From contig JAJXWW010000221.1 of NCBI GenBank assembly GCA_021781415.1, positions 1-64,000 of the forward strand: DNA of 64,000 nt, read 5' to 3'. Positions 51,038-59,827 of this stretch are shown in pieces. The position numbers and the translations under genes are program-made. The stretch is from Planctomycetota bacterium (GTDB taxonomy: Bacteria; Planctomycetota; Planctomycetia; Gemmatales; Gemmataceae). The stretch's first letter is position 1, and every line of letters starts with the position of its first letter. Under the pieces are notes generated by a model. That model saw nothing but the letters and a program-made list of their open reading frames with translations, had not been told where the DNA came from and did no database searches.

Positions 51038-53365
51038 ATGGAGAACGAGAACATGGAGGCTCGAAAAGTGGACCCTCGAAAGCTGATTGACGCACTTCGA
51101 GTGGAGATAACGGAGAACGACCGAGCGGTTCGCGCCCTTAAATCGGAAATAGGAGGATTACGAATTCAACTCCTCGCGGCGAGAGCCTCGCTGCGAAAGC
51201 TACTTTTTCGGTCGACATCGCATTCAGAGTCAAACGTCGAGGAGTTTCGGGAGAGACTGAGATGGGCGTCCTCTCTTTATAAAATGCTCTCTGTAGAGAG
51301 TCGAGTAGCGAAATCCGAGATGGAGCAACGAATCCGAGAGCTCGAGAAGATGCCCCGTCCTTGCGATTCGGAACATTACCGGATGCAAAAGCAGGCTCAA
51401 CAAAAGACGATTAGTCAAAGAGCTACGCGATTGAGCAAGCGAGGTATCCAGGTATTGGCATCGGAAGGATTCGGTGCTTTCACATATAAAATCGCATGTC
51501 GAATCTATCGCAAGGTGATAGCCAAGTCGGGGTTTATTCGAGCGGCGGGACGATTGGCGATGATGAGATTCCTCGAATCGAAGCCCGCCATATTTCGTCT
51601 CGACAAAGTGGGTCGGGGCGAGGGCTATCAAGAATGGATCGAAGCGAATGAGCCGACTCTTAACGAGACCTCAAAGCAGCGGGGCATTCGCTTTCCCATG
51701 GAACCGCTGATAAGCGTGGCCGTGCCGACTTACAACACTCCAATACCGTATTTACTGGCGACGATCGAGTCGGTGCGCAGTCAATCTTACGCGAACTGGG
51801 AGTTGTGCATCGCCGATGGTGGGAGTGCGAATTCCCTCGTTCATAAAGTATTGAAGTATTATTCCGAGCGCGATAATCGCATAAAGATAAAGCTTCTATG
51901 TGAGAACCTCGGAATCGCGGGAAATTCGAATGCCGCACTCGGCATGGCGACGGGTGACTTTATAACGCTGTTGGACCACGACGACACCTTGCCCCCATTC
52001 GCGCTCTTTGAACTGGTCAATGCCATAAACCTTCACCCCGCCGGCGACTTTTTCTATAGCGATGAGGATAAGATTTCCCGAGAGGGTTGGTATCGATTTG
52101 ACCCGCATTTCAAGTCGGCTTGGGCTCCGGACACATTGAGGAGCGTGAATTATATCTGTCATCTCATCGCCGCGAACAAGAAGCTCATCGAGAAAGTAGG
52201 AGGTTTTCGGTCGGGTTTCGATGGTTCTCAGGACTACGATCTGGTTCTGCGCTGTACGGAACAGGCGAATCAGATTGTCCATATCCCGAAGGTTCTCTAC
52301 CACTGGCGTTCGCACTCCGGTTCTGTCGCCGGGTCCGTGGACGCCAAGCCGTATGCGGGCGACGCGGCCAAGAAAGCGATTCGCGAACACCTTTCTCGCT
52401 CTCAAATGGAAGGAAGCGTGCAACGGGACGGAGCGAACGATTGCTACCGGATCGTTCATCGGATTCCGCGCCGACCGCTCGTTTCCATTATCATACCGAA
52501 TAAGGACCACGCCGAGGTCCTCCGAGTTTGTTTGGAGTCGATCGCACATTCCACATATAAAAACTACGAAATTGTTATCGTCGAGAATAACAGTCGCGAT
52601 CCGGAAACCTTTGCCTACTATGCCGAGGCATCGAAAGATCCCGCCGTTCGTATCGTTCCCTGGAATCGGCCGTTCAACTACGCCGCGGCCACCAACTTCG
52701 GCGCTCAACACTCCTCTGGGGAGATGCTGCTCTTTCTGAATAATGACATGGAGGTAATCAACCGAGATTGGTTGGAGTCGCTGCTCGAACACGCCATACG
52801 AGACGAAGTTGGTGCCGTCGGAGCCAAGCTCTATTACCCCAACGGAGCGATTCAACACGGCGGCGTCGTTATCGGACTGGGCGGGATAGCAGGCCACATC
52901 GGAGTAGCTTTCCCTCCGAACGATTCGGGCTACATGCGTCGGTTGCGGATGGTTCACAATCTGAGCGCTGTCACTGCGGCCTGTCTGATGACGCCTCGGA
53001 CTGCATATCACAAGGTCGGTGGTCTCGACGAGCGATTCATATTGGCATTTAACGACATCGACTACTGCCTCAAGTTGCGACAACAAGATTATCTTGTGGT
53101 TTGGACCCCTTACGCCGAATTGTATCATTTTGAGTCGCTATCGCGGGGATTTGAAGACACCCCTGAGAAGCAAGCGCGATTTCAGTCGGAGATCAACCTT
53201 TTCGTGGAGAAATGGAGCGACGTGCTGGAAATGGGCGATCCCTTTTACAGTCCGAACTTGTCCTTGGAGTACCACGATTGGTCGATTCGCTCGACGGCGG
53301 CGTTCTCCGCGGCCGCTCGTTCTACTCAGTTGCGCCGCGACCTCAAACAAACGCGAGCCGCTTGA
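51038..53365 (+). CDS. two-domain family 2 glycosyltransferase with N-terminal coiled coil
   Basis: A 775-residue protein with two GT-A domains in one chain. The first 75 residues form a charged coiled coil (ALRVEITENDRAVRALKSEI). Domain 1 starts near 224: SVAVPTYNTPIPYLLATIES, LLDHDDTLPPFAL (DxD motif), FFYSDEDKIS, FDGSQDYDLVLRCTE. Domain 2 begins near 481: LVSIIIPNKDHAEVLRVCLE, LFLNNDMEVINRDWLESLLE and LDERFILAFNDIDYCLKLRQ. Such tandem GT2 proteins build O-antigen or exopolysaccharide repeat units and may add two sugars or the same bond repeatedly. The ATG at 51038 has AGGAGG/AGTAGG in front; an upstream TTG at 50993 overlaps the previous gene by 4 bases. Ends in a terminator. Confidence 0.85.
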   Translation: MENENMEARKVDPRKLIDALRVEITENDRAVRALKSEIGGLRIQLLAARASLRKLLFRSTSHSESNVEEFRERLRWASSLYKMLSVESRVAKSEMEQRIRELEKMPRPCDSEHYRMQKQAQQKTISQRATRLSKRGIQVLASEGFGAFTYKIACRIYRKVIAKSGFIRAAGRLAMMRFLESKPAIFRLDKVGRGEGYQEWIEANEPTLNETSKQRGIRFPMEPLISVAVPTYNTPIPYLLATIESVRSQSYANWELCIADGGSANSLVHKVLKYYSERDNRIKIKLLCENLGIAGNSNAALGMATGDFITLLDHDDTLPPFALFELVNAINLHPAGDFFYSDEDKISREGWYRFDPHFKSAWAPDTLRSVNYICHLIAANKKLIEKVGGFRSGFDGSQDYDLVLRCTEQANQIVHIPKVLYHWRSHSGSVAGSVDAKPYAGDAAKKAIREHLSRSQMEGSVQRDGANDCYRIVHRIPRRPLVSIIIPNKDHAEVLRVCLESIAHSTYKNYEIVIVENNSRDPETFAYYAEASKDPAVRIVPWNRPFNYAAATNFGAQHSSGEMLLFLNNDMEVINRDWLESLLEHAIRDEVGAVGAKLYYPNGAIQHGGVVIGLGGIAGHIGVAFPPNDSGYMRRLRMVHNLSAVTAACLMTPRTAYHKVGGLDERFILAFNDIDYCLKLRQQDYLVVWTPYAELYHFESLSRGFEDTPEKQARFQSEINLFVEKWSDVLEMGDPFYSPNLSLEYHDWSIRSTAAFSAAARSTQLRRDLKQTRAA

Positions 53366-53402
53366 TCGCGTAAATCCATCCCGACCGACATGAGGCCGAG
53401 TA

Positions 53403-53434
53403 TCTCGTATCCACGCCGGAGCGTGGATACGAGA
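53403..53434. terminator. bidirectional hairpin between glycosyltransferase and glgC-like genes
   Basis: A perfect 14-base stem, TCTCGTATCCACGC (53403-53416) with GCGTGGATACGAGA (53421-53434), over a CGGA tetraloop. It lies between convergent stops at 53365 and 53457 and should end both transcripts, although no long U-tract follows on either side. Confidence 0.75.
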
Positions 53435-53456
53435 GGAAGGTCTGAAGCGCAATCTC

Positions 53457-54743
53457 TTAAATAATCGTACCGTCGGGGACGATTGCGCCGTTGGGGATCA
53501 CCACGATGCCGTCGCGGATGACGTAGTTGTCTTGTTCGTCCTGTTGCAGCTGGCGGCGATTGATAATTTGCACGTTGGCACCGATGCGGCAATCCTTGTC
53601 GAGAATGGCACGCTCGACGAGCGAATTGTCGCCAACACCTAAATCGGGAATGCCCAACTGACGATTGCGCAGCCGGTCGCGCTCCAGTTCGATGCGGTCG
53701 GCTCCATTGACGATGGCGTCGCGGAGTACGACGTTCTGTCCGAGGCGCGTTCGGATGCCGATGACACAGCGCTCGATGCGCGTGCCGCTACCGATGGTAC
53801 AACCGTCGCTGATGAGACACTGTTCGAGATGAGCGCCCTGAACGCGCGAGGCGGGCAAGTTGCGCATACGGGTGTAAATGACGCCTTCGGGACTGTGAAA
53901 ATCGAACGGGGGTGAGGGGCGCGCGAGAGCGAGATTGGCCTCGAAATAGGCCGGGACGCTGCCAACATCCTCCCAATAGCCATCGAATGGATACGATTGG
54001 ATGGTGTGCGTGGCCAGACTGGAAGCGAGAATCTCGGTGACGAGATCGGTGGCCCGCGGCTGTGCCGCTAGAAGATCGTAAAGCAACTCGCAATCGAAGA
54101 CGTAGATGCCGAGATTGGCCAGATAATCGCGTCCGGAATCGGCGAGGCCGCGCTTTTGCAGCCAAGCCGGCGAAGCGCGCAGCTGTTCGAGTTGCCGTTC
54201 GGTCGTGGGTTTCTCCACCATCTCGACGATGCGATTTTGTTCGTTCAAACGAACGATGCCAAAGCGTGCAGTCTGTTGGCGGGCGACGGGGGTTACTGCC
54301 AAGGTGGCGGCGGCTCGACTGGCGCGATGGGTTTGGATCAACTCGTTGAAATCCATGCGGTAGAGTTGATCGGCGGACAGGATGACGACGTGCTTGGCGC
54401 GTTCGCTTTGAAGGTAGCGAAGGTTTTGGCGGATGGCATCGGCCGTGCCGCGATACCAGTCGGCGGTCTCGTTCGTCTGCTGGGCGGCGAGGATTTCGAC
54501 GAAGCCGTTGTTGAATGGATCGAATTTGTAGGTGTTGGCGATGTGGCGGTGCAGACTGACGCTGAGAAATTGCGTGACAACATAAAGGCGGGTGATGCCG
54601 CTGTTGATGCAGTTGCTGATCGGGATGTCGATGAGGCGATACTTCCCGGCGATGGGCACCGCCGGTTCGCTGCGGTGTTTGGTCAAGGGGTGCAGCGACG
54701 TTCCGCGCCCGCCGCCCAAAATAAGACCGACTACATCTTGCAT
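53457..54743 (-). CDS. glgC: glucose-1-phosphate adenylyltransferase homologue lacking two catalytic residues
   Basis: A 428-residue homologue of ADP-glucose pyrophosphorylase, the enzyme that makes ADP-glucose for glycogen. The nucleotidyltransferase domain has GLILGGGRGTSLHPL, GKYRLIDIPISNCINSGI, EILAAQQTNETADWYRGTAD and VVILSADQLYRMDFNELI, and VEMVEKP for the sugar-phosphate Lys; the left-handed beta-helix follows (GCTIGSGTRIERCVIG). In catalytic subunits the first motif reads GTRL, then RAKPAVP; here Arg is Ser16 and Lys is Glu26. In plant ADP-glucose pyrophosphorylase, loss of the same two residues makes the large subunit regulatory. So it may be a modulatory subunit or have another activity. 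ATG 54743 has GGGAGAG upstream; no other glg gene is near. Confidence 0.85.
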   Translation of the reverse strand: MQDVVGLILGGGRGTSLHPLTKHRSEPAVPIAGKYRLIDIPISNCINSGITRLYVVTQFLSVSLHRHIANTYKFDPFNNGFVEILAAQQTNETADWYRGTADAIRQNLRYLQSERAKHVVILSADQLYRMDFNELIQTHRASRAAATLAVTPVARQQTARFGIVRLNEQNRIVEMVEKPTTERQLEQLRASPAWLQKRGLADSGRDYLANLGIYVFDCELLYDLLAAQPRATDLVTEILASSLATHTIQSYPFDGYWEDVGSVPAYFEANLALARPSPPFDFHSPEGVIYTRMRNLPASRVQGAHLEQCLISDGCTIGSGTRIERCVIGIRTRLGQNVVLRDAIVNGADRIELERDRLRNRQLGIPDLGVGDNSLVERAILDKDCRIGANVQIINRRQLQQDEQDNYVIRDGIVVIPNGAIVPDGTII

Positions 54744-54961
54744 GGCTCTCTCCCGCACCTCGTTGATTTGTCCCGTTCCCCATGTATCGCACCGATTGGC
54801 TCCTATGGCAAGAGAAAACAGTCCGAATGGGAGTGGCGGGTTCGTGCATCCGGAGGCCCCGCACGGTCGCGGAAGAAGTACCGGGGAGAAGTTCGCTGGT
54901 TGCCTGCGCGCGCCGAAGCGCTCGCCATCGTGAGGAAGCGCGTCGGCCACTCCAAGAGAAG

Positions 54962-56065
54962 CTAATCGTTCTTTGGCAGCGGTTTATCGAGAATCGCCAC
55001 ATGAGGAAGAGCGTCTTCGGAGGTGATGAACCCGCGCGACATCTGCCCGGCCAAGCGGTTGTAGACAACGTGGAAATCGCCGTTGGGACCGAGAACGATC
55101 GCTCCGCCCTCCGCTCCGGCGCGCTGCAATTCTCCGTTGACGACGGTATCCGCGGCGTCTTTTACCGAACGCCGAGCGTACTTGACGCGCGCGCAGATGT
55201 CGTGGGCCACGGCGAAGCGGATAAAATACTCTCCCCAGCCGGTGCAAGAAACGGCGCACGCCTCGTTGTCGGCGTAAGTGCCCGCGCCGATGATCGGCGA
55301 ATCGCCGACACGGCCCGACCATTTATTGGTCATGCCGCCGGTCGAGGTACCCGCCGCGAGATTGCCTTCGGCATCGAGCGCCACCGCGCCCACCGTGCCG
55401 AAGTGACGCTTGTGGGGTTCGACCGCCTCCGCCCCGCCGCGCTCCTTCGATGCTGGGCGCGCGGGCTTCGCCTCCTTTTTCAGCGCCTCTTGCAATTCGT
55501 CCCAGCGTTCTTGCGTCCAGAAATAATCCGGATGAACGATGTCCAGTTTATGTTTGATGGCGAACAACTCCGCGCCCCGTCCCACCAAGAGGACGTGCGG
55601 CGAACGCTCCATGACGGCCCGCGCGGCGCTAATGGGATTCTTCACGATGCTGACGCCGGCAACCGCTCCGGTTTTTTTGTCCTTGCCTTCCATGATCGAG
55701 GCATCGAGTTCATTGCGTCCCTCGTGGGTGAACACCGCGCCTTTGCCGGCGTTAAACAGAGGCGAATCTTCCAAAACGCGAATGGCCGCTTCCACGGCAT
55801 TCAAGCTCGCGTCTTTCTTCCCTTCTTTTAGGTGTGCGTAGCCGCGCTGGAGCGCTTGCTCCAACACCGCCTTGTGTTGTTTCTCGATCTCCGGAGACAC
55901 TTTTTCAGGCAGATCGCCCTCGCCGCCGTGGAGAACGAGTACCAACTTGCGCGCGGGGTTCGGTGGGTTCGGCGCTTGTTCCGCTCGGCCAAACATCCAT
56001 GCCGCCAGGGAAAGTATCGATGCCGATACCGCTGCCACGAGGAGCGACCGTTTGCGTAGATCCAT
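54962..56065 (-). CDS. exported isoaspartyl peptidase/L-asparaginase-type Ntn hydrolase
   Basis: A 367-residue Ntn hydrolase of the plant-type asparaginase (isoaspartyl peptidase) family. A signal peptide (RSLLVAAVSASILSLAAWMF) suggests export. The domain begins KLVLVLHGGEGDLPEKV, then NAGKGAVFTHEGRNELDASI, and the self-cleavage site lies before Thr224 in HFGTVGAVALDAEGNLA, which becomes the catalytic N-terminal Thr. AGTSTGGMTNKWSGRVGDSP and IIGAGTYADNEACAVSCTGW are the substrate loops. The region 190-222 (PARPASKERGGAEAVEPHKR) is a typical cleavable linker. GGAGG lies upstream of ATG 56065. Activity on isoaspartyl peptides or asparagine is inferred from family. Confidence 0.9.
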   Translation of the reverse strand: MDLRKRSLLVAAVSASILSLAAWMFGRAEQAPNPPNPARKLVLVLHGGEGDLPEKVSPEIEKQHKAVLEQALQRGYAHLKEGKKDASLNAVEAAIRVLEDSPLFNAGKGAVFTHEGRNELDASIMEGKDKKTGAVAGVSIVKNPISAARAVMERSPHVLLVGRGAELFAIKHKLDIVHPDYFWTQERWDELQEALKKEAKPARPASKERGGAEAVEPHKRHFGTVGAVALDAEGNLAAGTSTGGMTNKWSGRVGDSPIIGAGTYADNEACAVSCTGWGEYFIRFAVAHDICARVKYARRSVKDAADTVVNGELQRAGAEGGAIVLGPNGDFHVVYNRLAGQMSRGFITSEDALPHVAILDKPLPKND

Positions 56066-56374
56066 TGCGATTGCCTCCACTGCGATTATGTCGAACTTCC
56101 GATCTGCCGATTGTTCCGCGCTTGCGGGCGCGACGTCAAGGGGAGTCGAAAGCATCCTTTGCAAAAGAAGGGGATTTGGCACTTGAGCCTAGGCATTCCG
56201 TGCCATACACTTGAGCGGAACGAATCGATCCCGTGAAGAGCGCCGCGACCGTCGAATGGATGGACTCGCAACCTCCGTTCGCCTTTGTACCGTGAGACCC
56301 CGTTTGTTCTCCGCGGATGTCCATGGCGCTTGCACGGTGAGTGAGTCGCGCGGCGACTAGAAGGGATTGAGGGT
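56066..56374. other. 309-base divergent region with a 9-base direct repeat
   Basis: Separates the hydrolase (minus) from the sensor kinase (plus). CACTTGAGC occurs twice in the same orientation, at 56180-56188 and 56208-56216, 28 bases apart. This could be a pair of operator half-sites, but the evidence is weak. No gene or RNA was recognised. Confidence 0.35.
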
Positions 56375-59300
56375 ATGGCGTCTACCCCCTCGAACGATTC
56401 CGCGTGTTCGGCCAATGCCGCTGGGGCTGAATTCCCATCGCCGAGGCCGAATAGCCTTGGCATCGGTCCTTCCGCCTCTGTAAGTCGTCGATCTCTTTTA
56501 CTCCTGCTCGCTCTGGTGCTGTTTCACTTCTCGAATCCACTCGGTTGGGGTTTCAGTCGTGTCGATGTCTGGTTTCCTCCGGCGGGGTTGGCCTTGGTGT
56601 TGATTGCCTGGTTCGGAGCGCGCGCCGCGGCGTGGGTAGCCTTGGATGGCGTGCTGGTGGCGGCGCAGGCTTGGACCCTAGGGTGGCTTCACCCGCTTGG
56701 TGCGTTCTTTGCGGCCACGAATGTGACGGTTGGGGCCGTTTTGTTGCTCCTCGCTTGGCAAACCTATCGCCGTCCCGACGGCGGGGCGCGCGATTTAGCC
56801 GATCCTCGCTCGGCGAAACGATTCCTGTTTCTCATTCCCTGCGTCGGCGTCGGCCTGTGGGCACTGATTCATGGGGCGATGGTGACGGCGACGGAACAAT
56901 CGTTGCAACCGATTTATTCCGAATGTCTGGCCTTCTGGATCAGTCGCGCGCTGGGAGTGATGGTTTTAGCCCCGTTGCTTTTGGCGGGCCTGACCCCTTG
57001 GCTTATACGTCGGAAGTTGCTCGCTTTGGACGACGAAAGCCTCCAGGGTCAGGAGCCGCTTGGCCGTCTCGATTCCGTCGAGCGAATGGGATGGGGCGAC
57101 GGTCTGGAATGGCTGGGTCTGGCGCTTGCCGCCGGGACGTTGACCTTCTTGGCCGCGCGGACGGAACGACCGAACGCCGTCGGCTGGGAACTGTGGGGCG
57201 TTCCACTGCTGCCCATCGTTTGGGCCAGCTTGCGTCAAGGATTGCGGGGAGCGATCTTCGTTGCGGCGGTCTCGGCTTCCGCACCGCTATTGCTGTTACC
57301 CACTGCCGCGCTCACGCCATTGGTGCAGATCAATTTGCTGGGTCAATGCGCCGTGGCTCTGTTAGCCGCGACGGCCGTGGGCTGGGTTCGATCCAATGAA
57401 GAATGCTATCGCCAGCTGGCGCGCCATCTGCCCGTGGTTCTCTACAGCGCGCGCTTTCGCCGACCGGAATCGAAGCCGACGACTTCGACATCGCTCGACG
57501 CCGACATTACTCTGGTGAGCGCCGGATGCGAACCGCTATTGAGGTGTACGCCGCGCGATTTGCTTGGAGAATACGACCGCTGGCTGGAGCGCGTTCATCC
57601 CGACGACCGCGAAGTGCTGCTCGCCGCCATCGCCCAATTGGGTCGTCAATCGAAGCCGGTGACATGCGAGTATCGGCTCAATACTCACGACTCGACTACG
57701 CTTCCCGCCGTTCGATGGTTGCGGGATACCCTCGCGCCGTGCTGGGACGAGGGGGGAAGTCTGATCGGTTGGGAAGGTTTGGTCGAGGCGATCACCGAAC
57801 AGCGTGAGTTAGCCGACGATCTGCGCCGGATCACGAACATGCTGAACGCCCTGGTCGATAATCTGCCCACCGGAGTCTACTTCGTCCAAGGATCTCTCGG
57901 TCAACCGCTGTTGGTCAATGCCCGCGCCCGCCAGCTGCTCGGTCAGCGCGAGGACTTGGCGGCCAGTCTCGAACATCTCTCGGAGGTCTATCGACTGCAT
58001 CGGCCGGATGGAACGCCGTACCCAGTCGAGCAGCTGCCCGTCTATCGGGCGCTGCGCATGGGGTTAACCTCAATGAGCAGCGATATCGTCGTGCATCGAC
58101 CGGATGGCCGACGCACACCCTTGGTGACTTGGGCCGCGCCGATTCGTTTTCCTTCCTCTGGCATTCGCGGATCTTCCGGCGCTCAAATCGGCACGGACAA
58201 CGAACAGACAACGGCTGAAGGTGGCTCCGAGGCGGCCGTGTGGGTGATGGAAGACATCTCGGCGCTGCATCGCTCCGAGGCAGCTCGACTCGACTCCGAG
58301 ACCCGCCTGCGCACCATTCTCGAAACGATGTCCGAGGGAGTCATCGTTTGGGACCAGAACGCCCGCATCCTCGATTGCAACGATTCTGCCGCCGCGCTCG
58401 TCGGGCACGCGCCGGAGACCCTGCGCGGCCTGGCTTCGTCCGAATGCGATTGGTGCCTCCTGCATGAGGACGGGACACCACTGTCGAAGAACGAATATCC
58501 TGTTGCCGAGGTCTTAAACTTCGGTCGGCCCGTGCGCAATCGCGTTCTCGCGATCATGCCCCACGCCGCCGGTCACGCAATCGAGGAAAACCGATTCAAG
58601 GAGATGCGTTGGATTCTCGTCAACTCGATGCCGCTCGGCGCGGGAGCAGCCGGCAATTCGCGCGCTCTTGGTGTGGTATCGACGTACATCGACATCACCA
58701 CCACCGTACGCGCTCAGAGACTTTTGCGAGAATCCGAGGAAAAGTATCGCGAGTTGGTCGAATCGCTGCCGCTCATGGTGATTCAGGCCGACGAGAGAAT
58801 GAACATCACCTATGTCAATTCAGCGGTGCGAACCCTGACCGGCTACGAGCGCGTCGAGATCGTCGACCCGACGGAGTGGAGTCAACTCGTCGATCCCGAT
58901 GACCTCCCTCAGCTGCGGACGCTGGCTCAAAGCGCCCTGAAAGGCCTGAGCGCTCGCGCCGAATTTCGCTACCGAGCCAAGGACGGCGGCACGAAAGTTG
59001 GACTCACATTCGCCGCGCCACGCCGCCGCGGCGATGGAGTCATCTGCGGCACGACCACTCTGATCGCGGATGTGACGCGCGAACGGCAGCTCGAACAAGA
59101 GCTACTGCGTACGCAACGCTTGGAATTGGTGGGCCGACTGTCCAGTGGTATCGCCCACGATTTCAATAACCTGCTCTCCGTGGTTCTTAGTCTAACCGAA
59201 CTGGTTACGATCAATTTACCCGTCGATCATACGGCACAACAAGATTTGAGCCACATCAAGCGAGCGACCGAACAGGCGGCTAACTTGGCGGGTCAGCTCT

Positions 59301-59785
59301 TGACCTTTAGCAAACAGCGCCATGTCGCCGCGCGCCGTCTCGACCTCAATCCCATCGCGGCGCGAACCCTCGATCTGCTTCGCGCTACGCTGCCTTCGCG
59401 CATCGAATTGCGGATCGAGTTGGCGGACGACGCGCTGTTCGTGCAGGCCGACGAGACGCAACTGCAACAAGTGCTGATGAACCTGTGTCTGAATGCGCGC
59501 GACGCCCTGCCGGACGGCGGCTGGCTTCTGGTGCGAACCGAACGAATCTCCAATGAGCGCGAATGGGTGCGCCTCTCGGTTCGAGACAATGGGGTCGGGC
59601 TATCCGAGGCGATTAAGGCCCACTTGTTCGATCCGTTTTATTCGACAAAAGAGAACGGCACGGGTCTAGGCTTGGCGGTGGTGCGACAGATTGTCGAGAG
59701 TCAGGGCGGTCGAGTCGAAGCGGTAGTGCCGGAGGGGCGCGGCGCGCGGTTCGACGTTTGGTGGCCGGCGGCGGAAGCGGATTAG
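56375..59785 (+). CDS. multi-PAS membrane sensor histidine kinase with MASE1-like N-terminus
   Basis: A 1136-residue sensor kinase. The first 330 residues contain about eight hydrophobic helices in a MASE1-like arrangement (LLLLLALVLFHF, WFPPAGLALVLIAWFGARAA and others up to AVALLAATAVGWVRS). Then come at least four PAS-like domains (near 340-470, 485-600, 640-780 and 785-905; for example LPLMVIQADERMNITYVNSA). The phospho-acceptor is His928 in SSGIAHDFNNLLSVVLSLTE, typical of the HisKA-type hybrid family. The ATPase part has LMNLCLNARDALPDG (N box), SVRDNGVGLSEAIKAH (G1), FYSTKENGTGLGLAVVRQI and an end at LMWW-like FDVWWPAAEAD. There is no receiver domain. A response regulator is not adjacent. 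The ATG has AGGGTATG context with AAGGGATTGAGGG upstream. Confidence 0.9.
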   Translation: MASTPSNDSACSANAAGAEFPSPRPNSLGIGPSASVSRRSLLLLLALVLFHFSNPLGWGFSRVDVWFPPAGLALVLIAWFGARAAAWVALDGVLVAAQAWTLGWLHPLGAFFAATNVTVGAVLLLLAWQTYRRPDGGARDLADPRSAKRFLFLIPCVGVGLWALIHGAMVTATEQSLQPIYSECLAFWISRALGVMVLAPLLLAGLTPWLIRRKLLALDDESLQGQEPLGRLDSVERMGWGDGLEWLGLALAAGTLTFLAARTERPNAVGWELWGVPLLPIVWASLRQGLRGAIFVAAVSASAPLLLLPTAALTPLVQINLLGQCAVALLAATAVGWVRSNEECYRQLARHLPVVLYSARFRRPESKPTTSTSLDADITLVSAGCEPLLRCTPRDLLGEYDRWLERVHPDDREVLLAAIAQLGRQSKPVTCEYRLNTHDSTTLPAVRWLRDTLAPCWDEGGSLIGWEGLVEAITEQRELADDLRRITNMLNALVDNLPTGVYFVQGSLGQPLLVNARARQLLGQREDLAASLEHLSEVYRLHRPDGTPYPVEQLPVYRALRMGLTSMSSDIVVHRPDGRRTPLVTWAAPIRFPSSGIRGSSGAQIGTDNEQTTAEGGSEAAVWVMEDISALHRSEAARLDSETRLRTILETMSEGVIVWDQNARILDCNDSAAALVGHAPETLRGLASSECDWCLLHEDGTPLSKNEYPVAEVLNFGRPVRNRVLAIMPHAAGHAIEENRFKEMRWILVNSMPLGAGAAGNSRALGVVSTYIDITTTVRAQRLLRESEEKYRELVESLPLMVIQADERMNITYVNSAVRTLTGYERVEIVDPTEWSQLVDPDDLPQLRTLAQSALKGLSARAEFRYRAKDGGTKVGLTFAAPRRRGDGVICGTTTLIADVTRERQLEQELLRTQRLELVGRLSSGIAHDFNNLLSVVLSLTELVTINLPVDHTAQQDLSHIKRATEQAANLAGQLLTFSKQRHVAARRLDLNPIAARTLDLLRATLPSRIELRIELADDALFVQADETQLQQVLMNLCLNARDALPDGGWLLVRTERISNEREWVRLSVRDNGVGLSEAIKAHLFDPFYSTKENGTGLGLAVVRQIVESQGGRVEAVVPEGRGARFDVWWPAAEAD

Positions 59786-59823
59786 CCTCGATCCGAGTCG
59801 CGCCGAGCCACGGATCGAGGCTA
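59783..59823. terminator. bidirectional hairpin that starts in the kinase stop codon
   Basis: TAGCCTCGATCCG (59783-59795) pairs with CGGATCGAGGCTA (59811-59823) over a 15-base loop. The first three bases are the stop codon of the sensor kinase, and the right arm ends 5 bases before the last base of the minus-strand DUF3179 gene, so it should terminate both. Confidence 0.7.
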
Positions 59824-59827
59824 CTGT

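Noticed and set aside
51896-53128. Minus-strand frame of 410 codons opposite the two-domain glycosyltransferase
   Set aside because: No recognisable domain, whereas the plus strand has two complete GT2 domains.
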